Source of the DNA: Valencia hispanica
Lineage: Eukaryota > Chordata > Actinopteri > Cyprinodontiformes > Valenciidae
NCBI GenBank assembly: GCA_963556495.2
Contig: OY747711.1
Location: 36,910,414-36,974,413 of the forward strand
Reading direction: 5' to 3'
Length of the DNA stretch: 64,000 nucleotides
A program made the position numbers and the translations under genes. Position 1 is the first letter of the stretch. Each line of letters begins with the position of its first letter. Positions 49,122 to 61,321 of the stretch are shown piece after piece. Under the pieces are notes generated by a model, which was not told the origin of the DNA, made no database searches, and was given only the letters and a program-made list of their open reading frames with translations.

Positions 49122-49192
49122 CTATACCAACACTCAATTTCCCTCTGGGATCAATAAAGTGTTTTTGAATTGAATTGAATTGTATTGAATTT
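49122..49192 (+). repeat. LINE 3' tail-like fragment filling a deletion
   Basis: CAATTTCCCTCTGGGATCAA then TAAAGTGTTTTTGAATTGAA and further TTGAA units is a tail typical of teleost non-LTR elements. It lies exactly where hAT copy 2 lacks about 800 bp present in copy 1, with element sequence resuming at TTGCGCTCACGATCGACAAA. Confidence 0.55.
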
Positions 49193-49429
49193 GCGCTCAC
49201 GATCGACAAACAAATAAAATTTGTTCAAAACGTATTTTTTTAAATCAGTCCAAACACATTTTAATTTCTATTCAGGAGTTATTTATATACAAAATTATAA
49301 CTTTGTATGACAGTAGTTTAATAATAAAAAAAAATTGCAAATGTTCTTTTTCAGTTTTTTTCCTCCCATCCTGTAGCCTACTGGTGCCCCCCCCAGGGGC
49401 GTGACCGGTTGAGAATCACTCCTCCAAGC

Positions 49430-52400
49430 TATTACATGATGGTCTCAGCTAACACCGCCACAGTATTTTGACAGTCCTGTCATCCTGGCTGCCAACATGT
49501 TGGAGCGTAGATAGGTCGTGGCGGCTACAGAGGCGATAGAGAGATGAAGACGTACAGCGACGGCAGGAGAATTACACACCCGACATTCTTTACTTTCGGC
49601 TGGCATTTCTCCGTTTGAGCTCGGAATAAAGTCAAGGTCCTCTCGCCAACTGTTTTACATACAGCACATGCTTTGAATCTCAAAAGCAGACACATCATAA
49701 GCAAGGGCCCTCATTAAATGGTAAAATCATGCTGTTTAAACTTCGTCCTTGGCAGCGAGCACAGATCAGCACATGTAAAGAGGAAGGGGGGGGGGATACA
49801 ACACAATTAATGCAAACTCTCAGATGTAATCAGCTGCCAGTTTCATATTTTTCTCTTTCAACAAACACAGTGAAGGATCAAAGGGGTCTCTTTCATGTAA
49901 TGGAATCTGAAATGAAATGAAATTTGAGCATTAATCTTTTTTATGAAGTTTTCTTGGAGTTTAACAAAGCAACAGATGGTTAAATGGTTTTACCAGAATT
50001 ACTCATGTATTCATTTAAATCTGAGTGTAAAGCTGGACTAATAGCTGCAATCTTGTTCCTGTAGTTCCCGGCATAATTCACTTCAATCTATTTTCACTAC
50101 AAACGGCTTGTAACCTATTGTAAAACCTTGTAATACGAACATTGCTGGCCCAACACAATGCCTGCCTGTTCTCCCTTGCCTCACTCTGCTACTGAATTTA
50201 TATTTCACTCCTGGGTTTGTATGCATTAAACATCTTCGAGTAAAGGTGCTTATGGCCTGGAAAATCAAACAAAGTTAAAGTATTAAAAGCTAAAAGGAAG
50301 GGAAAAAAAGAAGCAAAGAAATTGGATACAGGCCGGTGTTTGTTTTTCCATTTATATTTTTCTCTTGAAAATGTCAGTAAACAGCAGCTCTACTATCAGC
50401 ACTTTCAGCTGCAGCTAATTATTTCTGTCTCCTGGAGATTAAAATGCTGTTTTCTTTCCAGTTAGTAGAAAGAAATGAGGACAAAATGTGAAAACATTTC
50501 CACTGCAGCTTTTTTAGATTCAGAGATGCAAGTGCAGAACAGCAAAGCTTTGTGATGAAACCACAATAGCCATGGCTCTGTATGAGATTCTCACAACATA
50601 ACCTTGAGTAAAAAATACCACAGTTTCACAGATTCTGTGTATGAAATGATCTCATTTATGTTACTCTAAATAGGAAAGCAACAATTATTTCTACTGCAGC
50701 TAAATTATTGCAGCATATTGATTACTGCAGGTACTGTACAATGTTAACTCTTAGATGTATAATTTATGAGACATGAGATATCAAATATTTACAGTAGTCA
50801 TCGGCTTATTGAACAGAATAATATACATTTTTGCTCAGATTCTCTTTATAGAGTATAAAAACCTAATATTAACTGGGTAATTAGCCTGGCTATATGTTTG
50901 GATTGCAGCCCTGCTTTTTATAAGTTATTTTAAAACACCGTAAATTTCGCAGGAGTGATGGGTAAAAGGAATGTACCACATTTGTTCCTGACAAAAAATA
51001 TTCCCAAATAGCCAAATTTGACTTTCTTTTCTGTGAGGGAAAGCTGAAGTAGCCTTCTTTGTTTTGGTGTTGTAGCTTTGTGTTACCCCATGCTTAAAAC
51101 AGACGGGAAAAAACTCCAGCACTTTGTCTAACTCTAAACTGTAGAAGCGGTATAATAGAAAAAACTTCTTAGTGGCTTTGAAACACAGACTTTTAAACAT
51201 TGTAAAAACACAAAGTCTAGTTATGCTTGAGTATAATATTAAAATATTAAACAATTATTTTTTATACAACCAGGAAGTTTGCCAAAAAGGAAAGGAGAAC
51301 GGCATCTCTGAAAACATAAAACTCTGAAAGTACTGGGGGGTGGGGGGTTAATTAATTTTTTTTTTTTTAAATGGCATGTATACCCTTCTCAATATTCTAG
51401 AAAAATTAGCATTACATGACTCATCTTATCATCTAATCAATCTTATAATTGCTGACCAAACTTTTGGATGTTTTCACAAAAATGTCCTCTATTCATCTTT
51501 TGTGACAAGATCCAAGACCGTTTTAGGCTGGAAGGCCTCCTTGTTATCACCCTAATCTTCAGCTCCCTCCACAGATTCTGGGTCACTGAGCTGGGCCACT
51601 TCAAAACATCAATTTTACTTCAAGTCAGAAAAAGCATATTGGTAAAGTTAAAAGATTACTTACTTAAGATTACTTAAACCTGACTCTGCCAGAGATGGGA
51701 ATCTTTTTGGGTGTAACCGTATCTGCAGAACCTGGATGTCTGACTTGTATTCTGGGTTTTCCGTGAAAGATTTAGCAGATTATTGTGGTAGCCTTTGTTG
51801 ACCGAAGATAAACATACCATCTTGTACACTTTTAAATAGTCTCAACTATACTTCTGGCAACAAGGAAAATTCTCTACCTGCCGTTCTGCTCTTTGTAGAG
51901 TTTGGCCAGTATAACAAGCTGATATTAGCTGGTTAAATAGTTGGGCTATCTGCTCAGGTTGAGAATACAGTCATCCGCTTAAGAGACATGCTGTTTGTAG
52001 TTTGCCAACTGTAGCTTCAGAAAAACTTACTCTGTTTTGTTTTGCAATTAAAAATGTTGTCAGAATAGACACATTTCTGTTTCTTATAGGTAAGGGAAAA
52101 GTGCAGCAGCCTTCTTTCAGACAATTGACACAGCAACAGGTTAGAAAGGGGGAGAACTACATTACTCTATTCTCCACAGAAAAAAAGACGAAAAACGTTA
52201 AACCACAGGAATGATATGAAAGAAATTTTAAGCGGTTTTAAGTCCATGACTTTATAAAACCTTGAAAACCGTATAAGACCCATGCCTAACTGGGAGAACG
52301 CCTGTCAGTTTCTGCATTAAAATGAATTTCCAAAACAATAGTTGATTCTGTTAACAGCCTAATATGAATGTGACAACTGTGACTGCAGTTCATTCTCTTA

Positions 52401-54858
52401 AGTCGTTGTGCCTATATTATCATCACTCATTGTTTTTGCTGAACAGCTGCTGCCTTTTAAGCTACATGTGTGCAGATGAAGTGGTGAAAAGTAACAAGAG
52501 ACTGTGAATTGGAGCACTCACACAAAAGCAGTTGTGCTTATACCGTGTATTCCATGAGATTAACCAGTTAGCGTGTTTGTGTGTGAGTGTCTGTAAGTTT
52601 CCAGACATGTGTTTGTGTGTGTGTGTGTGTGTTTCTGGACTTGGACATCAGCATGTGATTGTGAACATCAGTTCCAATTTGTCTCCCTCTTTCAGCCTTG
52701 TTGTCTAATTGCCGTGCCATCGGTGTGTCACCAAGGCTGCATTGTGTTCCTATTTTGTCATCCTTATCTCAGTGATAATTGCCCCTGCCAAACAGAGGGG
52801 AATTAAGAAAAGAAATTACTAATGACAAGACATCTAAGAAAAGGCATGTTCCCTCATTGCCTTTGTGTTCCCGTCCCCTCCCAGTCCTGTGTGCGGCTGC
52901 GGTAATTACAGTCGATGCGTAACAAGCGAGTTAAATAGACCATCTTTCTGTTTCCACAGTCAGGGAGTACAATGCGCCAGCGTGCTCAGTTCAAACAGAA
53001 CAACCTACCCAGCTCCCTTTGTTATTCCACCCAAGCATTGACAACGGTCGCAGAGAGTAGGGAAGAGAAGAAAAAAAATCAATGCTGTCAAATGCGGAGA
53101 TAGGAAAATGTCATTTTGACAAATGCAAGGCTTTGTGTACGCACAGATTGAATTTTGATGGATTTTTCCCTGGGCGAAGCCTCCCTTCTCTTGTTTATAG
53201 GCCTTCATATAAAAATGTTAAACAATGATGTTACAGAAAGCAAATACAAATGTCATTGGCACAAAACGTCCCTCAATGAACTTGCGCTTCTTTGTTTGTG
53301 GGAAGTATTTCCTTTAAAAGAGAGTGAGACAGCCATTCGAAGGCTTTCTGAAGGCTATTTTTAGGCAAACATTTTACACAAGACATGTATTTATAATGTG
53401 GCTTGTCCGGGTTTGTTTGTTGGGAAAATCAATGCAAATTAATTTGCATTAGTTCAAACAGAAGTTTGAGCATTTTACAAAGTCTTTGATGTCTTTAATG
53501 GTTTTCATTCATACCTGCAGGCTGCAGCTGAGGGTTAACACATGTCTTTGTCAAGATGAGGCATGTGCTTTATTTTAGTAGAATGTGGTGTTTGCACAAG
53601 TGTTTATTTATTTTAGTTATTTAGAGATACACCAGTCAATCGACTGAAAATTGAAATAGGACAATATTTCCCCCTTGATAGCTCTGCTCAGTGATCGAGT
53701 GATCAGATACTAAAACAATCAAATCCCCCCCCCCCCCCACACACACACACACATTTACATCTATCAAAACGGAAAACTCCTGAGTCTAAAGAAGGGTTGA
53801 TTTGATTTGTTGTTTCATAGCTTCACCCGTCAACTACTTTTTTAAATTTAGGAAATACTCAGATCCCTCTCATTCATTCCATGTGCTGTAGCCCTAAAGA
53901 AATGTAGGTGTCAAAAGGCCCTGAAGGAATTCATTCCCTTACAGTTACTGCAGACTTTATGCTCCTCAAACTGGCCTCATGCAGGTTTAGGAAAATAAAA
54001 TCCAAATGTTCTTGTTGCCTCGTCCATTTTTAACTCCTTCATCATGGGAGTGTTTATTTTTAATGAGATGTGAATTAACAGTACTTGGACACCGAAAGGA
54101 CCAAGTTAAATATCCCTGTCTCTACTGAAATTGACCATGTTGTAAATAGCTCGCTTAAGTTATTAAGTTAAATATGAGGTGTCAAGTAAGTAATTATGAA
54201 AAATTGACTTAATAAGGTCTGCATGTCTTTTATTGTTGCTATTTTGCAAAAAATATAGGCTAACCAGCAAATTGCCATGCACTGCAATGTTACCCTAATA
54301 AAAGTGATGGGTAGCATCGCTCCAGCATGACACTGCCACTACCATGTTCTGTTTTTTTACACAGAAACAGTCTGAATATTTATTTGCAAATAGTTACAAA
54401 GTTGTTTTTTGTGTAAACATCTTTCAGCCAGCTGACCAGAAGTGCACAGCACACACACAAAAAAACTTCCATCACTCTAGCTCTTTCTATGCCTCTTTTT
54501 CTATGGTAAAAGAATGAGAAGCCGGAATGTTTTAGTAGTATTTAATCATAATATTTTAGAAACCTTAGTATACCTTGACGTCAGTAATCAGTCCATGCCT
54601 ACATTGTTCTGGACTTTTTTCTGTCTGTCCCTCTATTAAAAATTCTCTGCTCTGGATGAGCATACAATTGCTGATAATCGTTAAAGGCTCAGATGTGTAA
54701 TGATGTGTTTCTGCATTGTGTTATTATAGCTTTTTCTTGACTAAAGGATCATAAAAGTAATTTCCTTCCCCCTGGTGTAATGACATGTATATGATGTCAT
54801 TTTTTTTTCAGCTTTCCCAGAGTTCCTAACAGCCTTGTTTGTCTTCTGTCTCCCACAG
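49430..54858 (+). other. arid5b: Rest of arid5b intron, mostly unique sequence
   Basis: Ends CTCCCACAG at 54858. 49430-49700 and 52860-53000 look unique with some CpG. A short GT run lies at 52608-52633, a C/CA run at 53727-53752 and poly-G at 51336-51347. A degraded stretch at 54310-54340 (CATGACACTGCCACTACCAT) hints at another Tc1-like relic. No exon seen. Confidence 0.5.
51440..51720 (-). mobile_element. Possible Tc1-like relic
   Basis: GGAAGGCCTCCTTGTTATCA, CTTCAGCTCCCTCCACAGAT and GAGCTGGGCCACTTCAAAAC resemble the antisense of a Tc1-like transposase C-terminal half. Neither terminus nor a catalytic motif could be confirmed. Confidence 0.35.
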
Positions 54859-54911
54859 TCAACCTTTGGACTATGTTTCAATCTGCTCAGAAACTCGGAG
54901 GATATGAGTTG
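54859..54911 (+). CDS. arid5b: arid5b internal coding exon (ARID domain core)
   Basis: Acceptor CTCCCACAG|TCAACC, donor GAGTTG|GTAAGT; 53 bases. TC completes the Ile codon begun by A at 46014, and the exon ends on a whole codon. Together they encode INLWTMFQSAQKLGGYEL, the central ARID helices with the conserved Trp, Leu and GGYE motif. In mammals, as I remember it, the last residue is Thr (GGYET). Pyrimidine-rich intron sequence follows directly. Confidence 0.96.
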
Positions 54912-55913
54912 GTAAGTATTCACATATGTGGCTACATATTCCTCTCTCCTCCCTCTTTTCTTCTTCTCATTCTGCTTCACTCCCTACTATATTCGGCCAC
55001 TTTTGTTCTCTTTCTGACACATCTCTCCCTCTGATCCCATCCCCTACCTGTCCCCCCCTCCCTCTTCTCCTCGTCTTCTCTCTCGCGCTCTCTCTCTCTC
55101 TGCCCTCCTTTCACCCCCGTTAGGTCAGTTGCTATTTTTCCTCGAGAAGAAAGTAATGCTCAGAGCCACTTTTAGCCCAAATGGTGCTGTTGTTTCAAAA
55201 CCCCCTTGGTGTGGAAAACACATGTTCGTCTGTTCTGCACAGAGCAGAAGGAAATTGGATAAATCGCTCATTTTTTCCCACGTTGGAGATCAAGTGTAGA
55301 GCGTGTAAACAGCCACAAGTGTGCACGTTGTGCAGGAGAAACCAAGCGGGCCTGAAATAAGGTTGAATGAGGCAGTTAACTTGGCCGGTTTGCCCGCTGT
55401 TTGTTCATTCACCGCTCATGTGCGACGTGTTTGATGTTCGCTTGTCAAATGTGTTGCTCATCCTTGTTTCTTCATTAGCTAGCTCCATACTGTTGTCCAA
55501 ACAGATAGCCAGAGCAGGCCCTAAACAGGATACAGCTCATATAATCTGTGCTCATATCCTTTTAATAGCATCATATCTGCCTCTGATTATTTCTTGTTTC
55601 ATGTTGAGGCTTTGTTAGCTCAGTGGCAGCTTGGGTTTTGGTGTTTTATGACGAAGCCCGCCCGTTATTCCCATCTGTTGCGGGATATGGGATTATAGCA
55701 GGAACAACTGACAGCAGGTTGTTAACTGGGCTTATTGTGAATGTTGAGTATTTAATAACTGGAACAATGTGGCTCAGTAACTCCCCAAGATCTTGAAACT
55801 ATGTCAGCCATTCATGCTTTTTTTTTCCAAGAATATTTTCTCTTTCACTTTTTGTTTAAGACTTGTAAATTCTCCCCCTGCTGATGTCTTTTTTCTCGCA
55901 TCTTTTCCTCCAG
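54912..55913 (+). other. arid5b: arid5b intron (1.0 kb)
   Basis: From GTAAGT to CTCCAG. 54942-55116 is strongly C/T-rich. No transposon recognised. Confidence 0.85.
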
Positions 55914-56011
55914 ATCACTGTCCGTAGGCAGTGGAAGCACGTATATGATGAATTGGGCGGAAACCCCAGCAGCACAAGCGCTGCCACGTGTACGCGGAGA
56001 CACTATGAAAG
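55914..56011 (+). CDS. arid5b: arid5b internal coding exon (ARID recognition region)
   Basis: Acceptor TTTTCCTCCAG|ATCACT, donor TGAAAG|GTACAC; 98 bases, beginning on a whole codon and ending after two bases (AG) of what should be an Arg codon. Translation ITVRRQWKHVYDELGGN, then PSSTSAATCTRRHYE. This is the ARID recognition helix region with the conserved RRQWKHVYDELGGN and SAATCTRRHYE motifs. The following exon, expected to continue with LILPYERF, was not found between 56012 and 64000, so the gene continues beyond the window. Confidence 0.96.
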
Positions 56012-56249
56012 GTACACTTGGAGTTAAAGCACTCTCAACGATTGGCACCTCTGGTGAAGAGGTGTAAAGACAGTAAAAATAATTTCATCATTACACCACA
56101 ATCATTGTAATCCATTCTAAAATAACAATCCTTTAAAATAAATGTAATTTAAGAATTTTATCCATTTATTTTTTACATTTTCATGCTGATCAGCGTTTAG
56201 GAACTCGTAATTCATCATCTTTGGTTTCCCCGGTGTATAAATATACTGC
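56012..56249. other. Start of arid5b intron after last visible exon
   Basis: Begins GTACAC. AT-rich, nothing recognised. The intron extends at least 7,989 bp, to the end of the window. Confidence 0.5.
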
Positions 56250-57200
56250 AAAACAAGACATTTCTTTCTTTTAGCTACTGGCCACAGGGCCGGAGGAGTT
56301 CCTGTATTTATTTTTGCCATTATACACAGTGAGTAGGATGGTAAGAGATCCAAAGATCTGTTAGAGAAAAGAGCAGCATCCTGGACTCTCCAAGTCTCTA
56401 CAACAACCATGCTACATGTCATCTGGTTGATTGGGTGTGATGCTACAAAAAAAAAGTCCTTTCTGAGGGAATATGTGAAAAAACATATAATCGTCACTGT
56501 TAAGTGCAGAGGGGGATCTGTGATGCTGCAGAGTCTGTTTCTGTTCCAAAGGTTCTTGGCACTTTTGTAGAGTACGCTGCAAAAAGGACGCTGAAATATT
56601 TTAAACATATGGTGGTTACACACACAACTGAGAATAAATCTTAGTTGGGTCTTTTGATACGGTAATAATAATGTACAAATTAACAGAAGAATTGTAGAAT
56701 ATTACAGTTTGATAATATAATTTAAAGTAATGTGTAGAAGGTAAGGTTTGAAAAGTTGAAGCAACAGAGAATCTGAACTTCGGCCTGACTTGTAACCATT
56801 TTGTTGTGTTTGTTTTGGTTGTTGTTTAAATTAAAAGAAACACAGATTAGTGTTTGTCAGAAGGGTAGATTTGAGCCTTTACCCTTTATCGGACGATGTT
56901 TCATTTAATTATCTGGACTGTGATATTCAGTCTATTTATATGGTTTATATGGATCATCAGACACAAAATTAGCCTTCTTCTCATCTCAGTTCTCAGACCT
57001 AAATCCTATAGAAAACTTGTGGGTTAAAATGTAGAGAAAAGAGCATAAGAGAGGAGTGAGGACTCTGGAGAGCGATGTGCAAGAATAATCAAAGATTCCT
57101 CTCTCTGTGTGCTTTAACCAAAATCATGTTTATTCCTTCATTTTATTAAATAAATGAACAATCTTATTTCCCTTCTTCACTTAATCAGTTTATGTCAAAA
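56250..57200 (+). mobile_element. Tc1-like transposon relic
   Basis: The + strand carries VKCRGGSVML (about 56498-56527, from the YGGGSVMLWGCF motif) and QFSDLNPIENLWVKM (about 56988-57032, from WPSQSPDLNPIENLW). Upstream, 56385-56470 fits the helix-turn-helix linker region. Stops and indels are frequent. A hAT-type element has inserted at its right end, at 57202. Confidence 0.7.
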
Positions 57201-57201
57201 C

Positions 57202-58483
57202 TAGGGGTCATTCATTCATTTAAAAAAATGAATCTAATTAATTTGAGGCTTTGTAATTAATTAATCTCGATTATGTGCATTTTAAGAGAACACAAAGTAT
57301 TGCCCATAAAAGCACAATTTTTTAATTTAAATGGATTTTGGAGGACGACAATCACTGACATTAATACTGTAAACTTAAGATCTTTTAATATCTAAAAAAA
57401 ACACAGTTAAATGCATTTCAATTCAGAACAGTAGTAAAATAACAAAAATATTCTTTATTTAGGGTGAACATATTTTGATTTTCAAAAAAGAGGACACTTT
57501 GCCCAGTCATGAAACACTCTCAGGACTGGGCCAAGTCTTTTGATCTTAACATTTTAAAGCATACATTCTCTATGTGGTTAGAAAGAATAGTTAAATAACA
57601 TAAGTACAAAAATTACTTTAAAAATAAATATTGATAAAAAATAATTACTCTTCTGAATTAGAAAATTTACCAGTAACAATAATAGCCCAAAAAAATCTGA
57701 AATAATATTTTGAGAAACAAGCATTTTTCTTTTCAGTGTATTAAAAATAAAAAGCAGCAGTCTCAAAAAAACGACAAAAAAGTGAATGCTCTCACTCTTT
57801 AGTTTTCATCTTCATCCTCCACAGTCAGTTTACAGATGAACTCTCACTTTACACAGGATTATTATAGTTTCTGTGTCCATGTGACCAACGGGATCTTTGC
57901 CACTTTTGTCACACGCAGAAACACACCAGCTATATGCACAGGGCTCTTCGCCACCCATTTGTTGCAACCGGGCGGTGTATCTTTTGCGGTTCCTGCATAA
58001 AGCTTGTGATTTGACTTCTTGTAAACAGCAGCAAGGTGGCAGGGAGCAACTCAGCGCACAGCCTGCTGTCTGTTCAGTCTATGAACGGATCAGAACCGCG
58101 CACTAAGCAGCAGCTCCGGGAGAACATCAGATGAGAGAAGGGTGTCGGATTGCATGCATCGTGCCAGTCACTTTAAGTATGGCCCACTGATAAATGATGA
58201 AAACCAGAACATTTTTAAGCAATCTTTGAATTCCCCTCGGATGCCCCGGACAGCACGTGAAACGTGGACATGTCTGGGGAAAAGAGGACAGTTGGTCACC
58301 CAACTTTGTTAGCCTAGCTCTGACGCGTGCGTCATTGTGATTACTGTACCAGGAAATCATGCACAGACAAACTTTCTACATTGATTGGAATGCAAACGCC
58401 AATTAAATGCTTTCTTTTATTTTTACGCATTCATTCTTTTATAAATAATCAATCGCAATTAATGCGTTAAATTCCCACCCCTA
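57202..58483. mobile_element. hAT-type non-autonomous element with nested insertion
   Basis: Starts TAGGGGTCATTCATTCATTT and ends GGGTTAAAT-type sequence (AATTAATGCGTTAAATTCCC, then ACCCCTA), inverted termini of a known fish hAT-like repeat type. Flanking 8-bp duplications GTCAAAAC (57194-57201) and GTCAAAAT (58484-58491) match at seven of eight. About two thirds of it is a second element, 57471-58302. Confidence 0.75.
57471..58302. mobile_element. Nested element (AGGGTGA...TCACCCA), free-standing copy
   Basis: Starts AGGGTGAACATATTTTGATT and ends GAGGACAGTTGGTCACCCA. It aligns throughout with the nested units in the two hAT copies (20211-20944 and 48410-49120) but lies inside a different element, so it is a separate transposable unit. 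A weak 8-bp duplication (CTTTATTT before, CTTTGTTA after, six of eight) is possible. No coding region. It lacks the GC-rich TGCGC block. Confidence 0.7.
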
Positions 58484-58491
58484 GTCAAAAT

Positions 58492-60775
58492 ATAGAACCA
58501 CGACAGAGAAGCCAAAATGTATTTATGCCTGTCACGCACCAATTTAGACAATCCTCACTGGAAACGTTTGACTCAAAGTTGACCAAACTCACTCCACAAT
58601 TTCACAATCTTAAAATCTTTCGTCTTCACATTTGAATCAGTTGACACTAACAAGAACTGAAACTGATGCAGGATGTTCACTGTGCATTTGTCAGATACAA
58701 ATAACCCTTGTGTAATGTAATGTTCTTTATTAAAAAAAGAATTTATTGTTGTTGCTACACATGCCCACACTGCACAGTTTGCGTTTCCTTAATGGTAGTG
58801 AACTCTCCTACAGTTTGCTTCCAGGATGATTTCACAGAGCTTTATTCAACACCACATGACAACTATTGATTTTGTTCAAGGAAAGTCAATTCGCCTAAAG
58901 CCATGAAGAGCAGTGCTTCAAATGTGTCAGAGGACTGATAATGTATGTAGTTCTAAATGCGTTATTATTTATGGGTTCAAGAGGTTGACTGCCTGTCCTT
59001 CAGGTTGTTTGCACAAAAATTACCCTTGGGTCAAGTACTAAACAGTATGCCACACCTACATTTAAAAAGACGAAGTCTACAATCATGTTGTGAGAAATGT
59101 GTTTCTTCATTAAGGTATATTAATGAAATCGAGGATGAGATTTATTTGTTGTCTTGGATTTCATTGAGCTGTTTTGCTGCACTATAGAAAAGAATATGCA
59201 GTAATTTTGTGTCGATTTGATCCACAAGCCAACCGAAGACGATTATGCGTCTCTAAATAACAGCAGTGTTCTGAATAATTAACTGACCTACATGGATAAA
59301 CATACAGTAGCTTTGCTTTTAGTGAAACACTCCAAGCACAGAGAGCTGCAAGCTGAAAACACAACTGCAATGTATTCGTTTAATCATTCAGTCAGATACT
59401 GCAGCATTTTGAACCTCCACATTTTAATCACTCAGATGGTATTACCAAACCAAAGTAAGCATATGGTTACGCTCCTGAGGGAGCTGCATGGGTATTAAGC
59501 TGCACACACACACATACACCTACACAGACACATACACAGAAACTTAACAACAAAATATAGCCACTTTCCCAAGGTTAAACAAATGCCAAACACGATCTTC
59601 TACTGCAAGAGATAACCACTTGCTCGTGGAGAGGGCCGTTCCTCTGGGCGCCCGACCGTCCCCACATCCCTGTGGCTGTAGCAGGTTCACGCACCAGCAC
59701 AGCTAGCCCGGACACACACACACACCTGTCAATAAGACAGCGAAGATGCCAGCAGTGCCATATGAGGGAGCGTGGCAGTTTCAGATTGTGTCAAGATTGC
59801 GTGCCGTAAGCGATTTCGCAAGCTCAGGCAGCAGCAGCTGGAGAGGCTCTTCTCAGAAATCTGCAGAAGTGTACTGTGCATTGTTTAGTTTGTTGTATTT
59901 TTTCTATTTCTATGTTTTGGACAGGCCGGTAATATGATCCTTTGGATGACTACAAAAGCCGGGGTTTATTCTGTTTTTTGCAATCTATAAATCACTCTTG
60001 GTACATGGTTGAAAAGCTGCATTGTTCATCAGGCTGTAAGTTGTAAAAAGGAGTTGTAGGAAGGCAGAAAGAAAGTCCGACAAATTCACATGGGAGGTGC
60101 TGAGGTGTGACTGCTGCTGTGCTGGCCTTTCCCTCTCCAGCCACCGTGAAGCAGCTGAGAGAAAAATAATGCTGAATCAATACAAAGCCATAATATCCAC
60201 GCTCTGCAGTGAATATCGGGCTGACACAGTGAGGAAGGTGTACGGGTGGGGTGGGGGGGATCAGCTGAAGCCGAGCAAGTTTCCATTCGGGGGAATAATT
60301 TTAGCTGAGGCTTAGTGTTTGGGCTGCTCGGAGGGCAATTAGCTTCAATGTATTAACTCAGCAAACACGACCATTCTCTCTGCATGATGAATGAGGCTGT
60401 TTGGAGGCTCGCTGAAGTGTGTGTTTTCTCCCCAGAGGCGTCTTTGTTTCCACCTTTAATCATTAGTCAATGTGCTACAGAAGTATCATTCACAAGCAAG
60501 ACTTTACAATATACAAACTGGTACAACTCTTATGTTTTAAGCAGTGTCAAATAAACTGTGATGACTGTGGGGGGACCAAGCAGACCCGTGCAATACAGGT
60601 GTGTACTTTTCTGAACTGATGTCTAAAAATCTTCCAGAAGTTTTCTTGTTTTGACATCAGTGTGTACCATCTATATTTATTACAATGAATCATACCCGGT
60701 GCAGCAGTTCATAAAGTATCAACCGCACAATAATGTACTGTAAGTAGTCACTTACAAACTGTTCAGGGGTCTCAT
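58492..60775. other. Intron, no gene recognised
   Basis: Unique-looking sequence. Short CA runs lie at 59505-59530 and 59713-59728, a CpG-bearing stretch at 59630-59710, and a G-quadruplex-like run at 60244-60259. No exon of arid5b was found here. Confidence 0.45.
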
Positions 60776-61321
60776 TTATAAACAGTGCGTACGCACAAAA
60801 CGGGGCCTGAAACTGGCGTATGCCACTTTCAAAGCAAAAGTTGTGATTTATAAAAAACAGACTTGACGGGAAAATGTGCGCACCTGTACGCCAACTCTGA
60901 CCCATGCGTACGGACATTTTGGAGACGGGGGGAATCGACGACGCAGTTGGTGAGGTGGTGAACTGCAGCCAGACTGCATATTACTCCTCTCACACATATC
61001 ATTTCACCTCACACCATACATTAATTATGGATTCATTTTATTATAAACATCCAAACCAGCAATGATATATATATTGTAGCTTTGCAGTGAGCTATAGCTC
61101 TTCTAAAAACATTTTTCAAAATTAAAATAAATACATAAAATGTATCTCAAAACTTAAACTTAAACTCAGATAAAAGCGCCGGGACTTTATGCCAATTAAT
61201 AAATTGAATCATCTGTACCATATTTCATTGATTGGCACGTTCATTGTGCCAAGGAAGGAAGCAATCAGTCTTATTGCTGCCAATAGAAATACCCCAACTA
61301 CTTTCAAGCGTAATATTTGAG

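Noticed and set aside
54200..54420. Another Tc1-like relic
   Set aside because: Only one short phrase (ATGACACTGCCACTACCATG) supports it; too little to annotate separately.
56117..56623. 168-codon minus-strand frame
   Set aside because: Antisense of a decayed Tc1-like transposase; the + strand carries the GGGSVML and LNPIENLW motifs.
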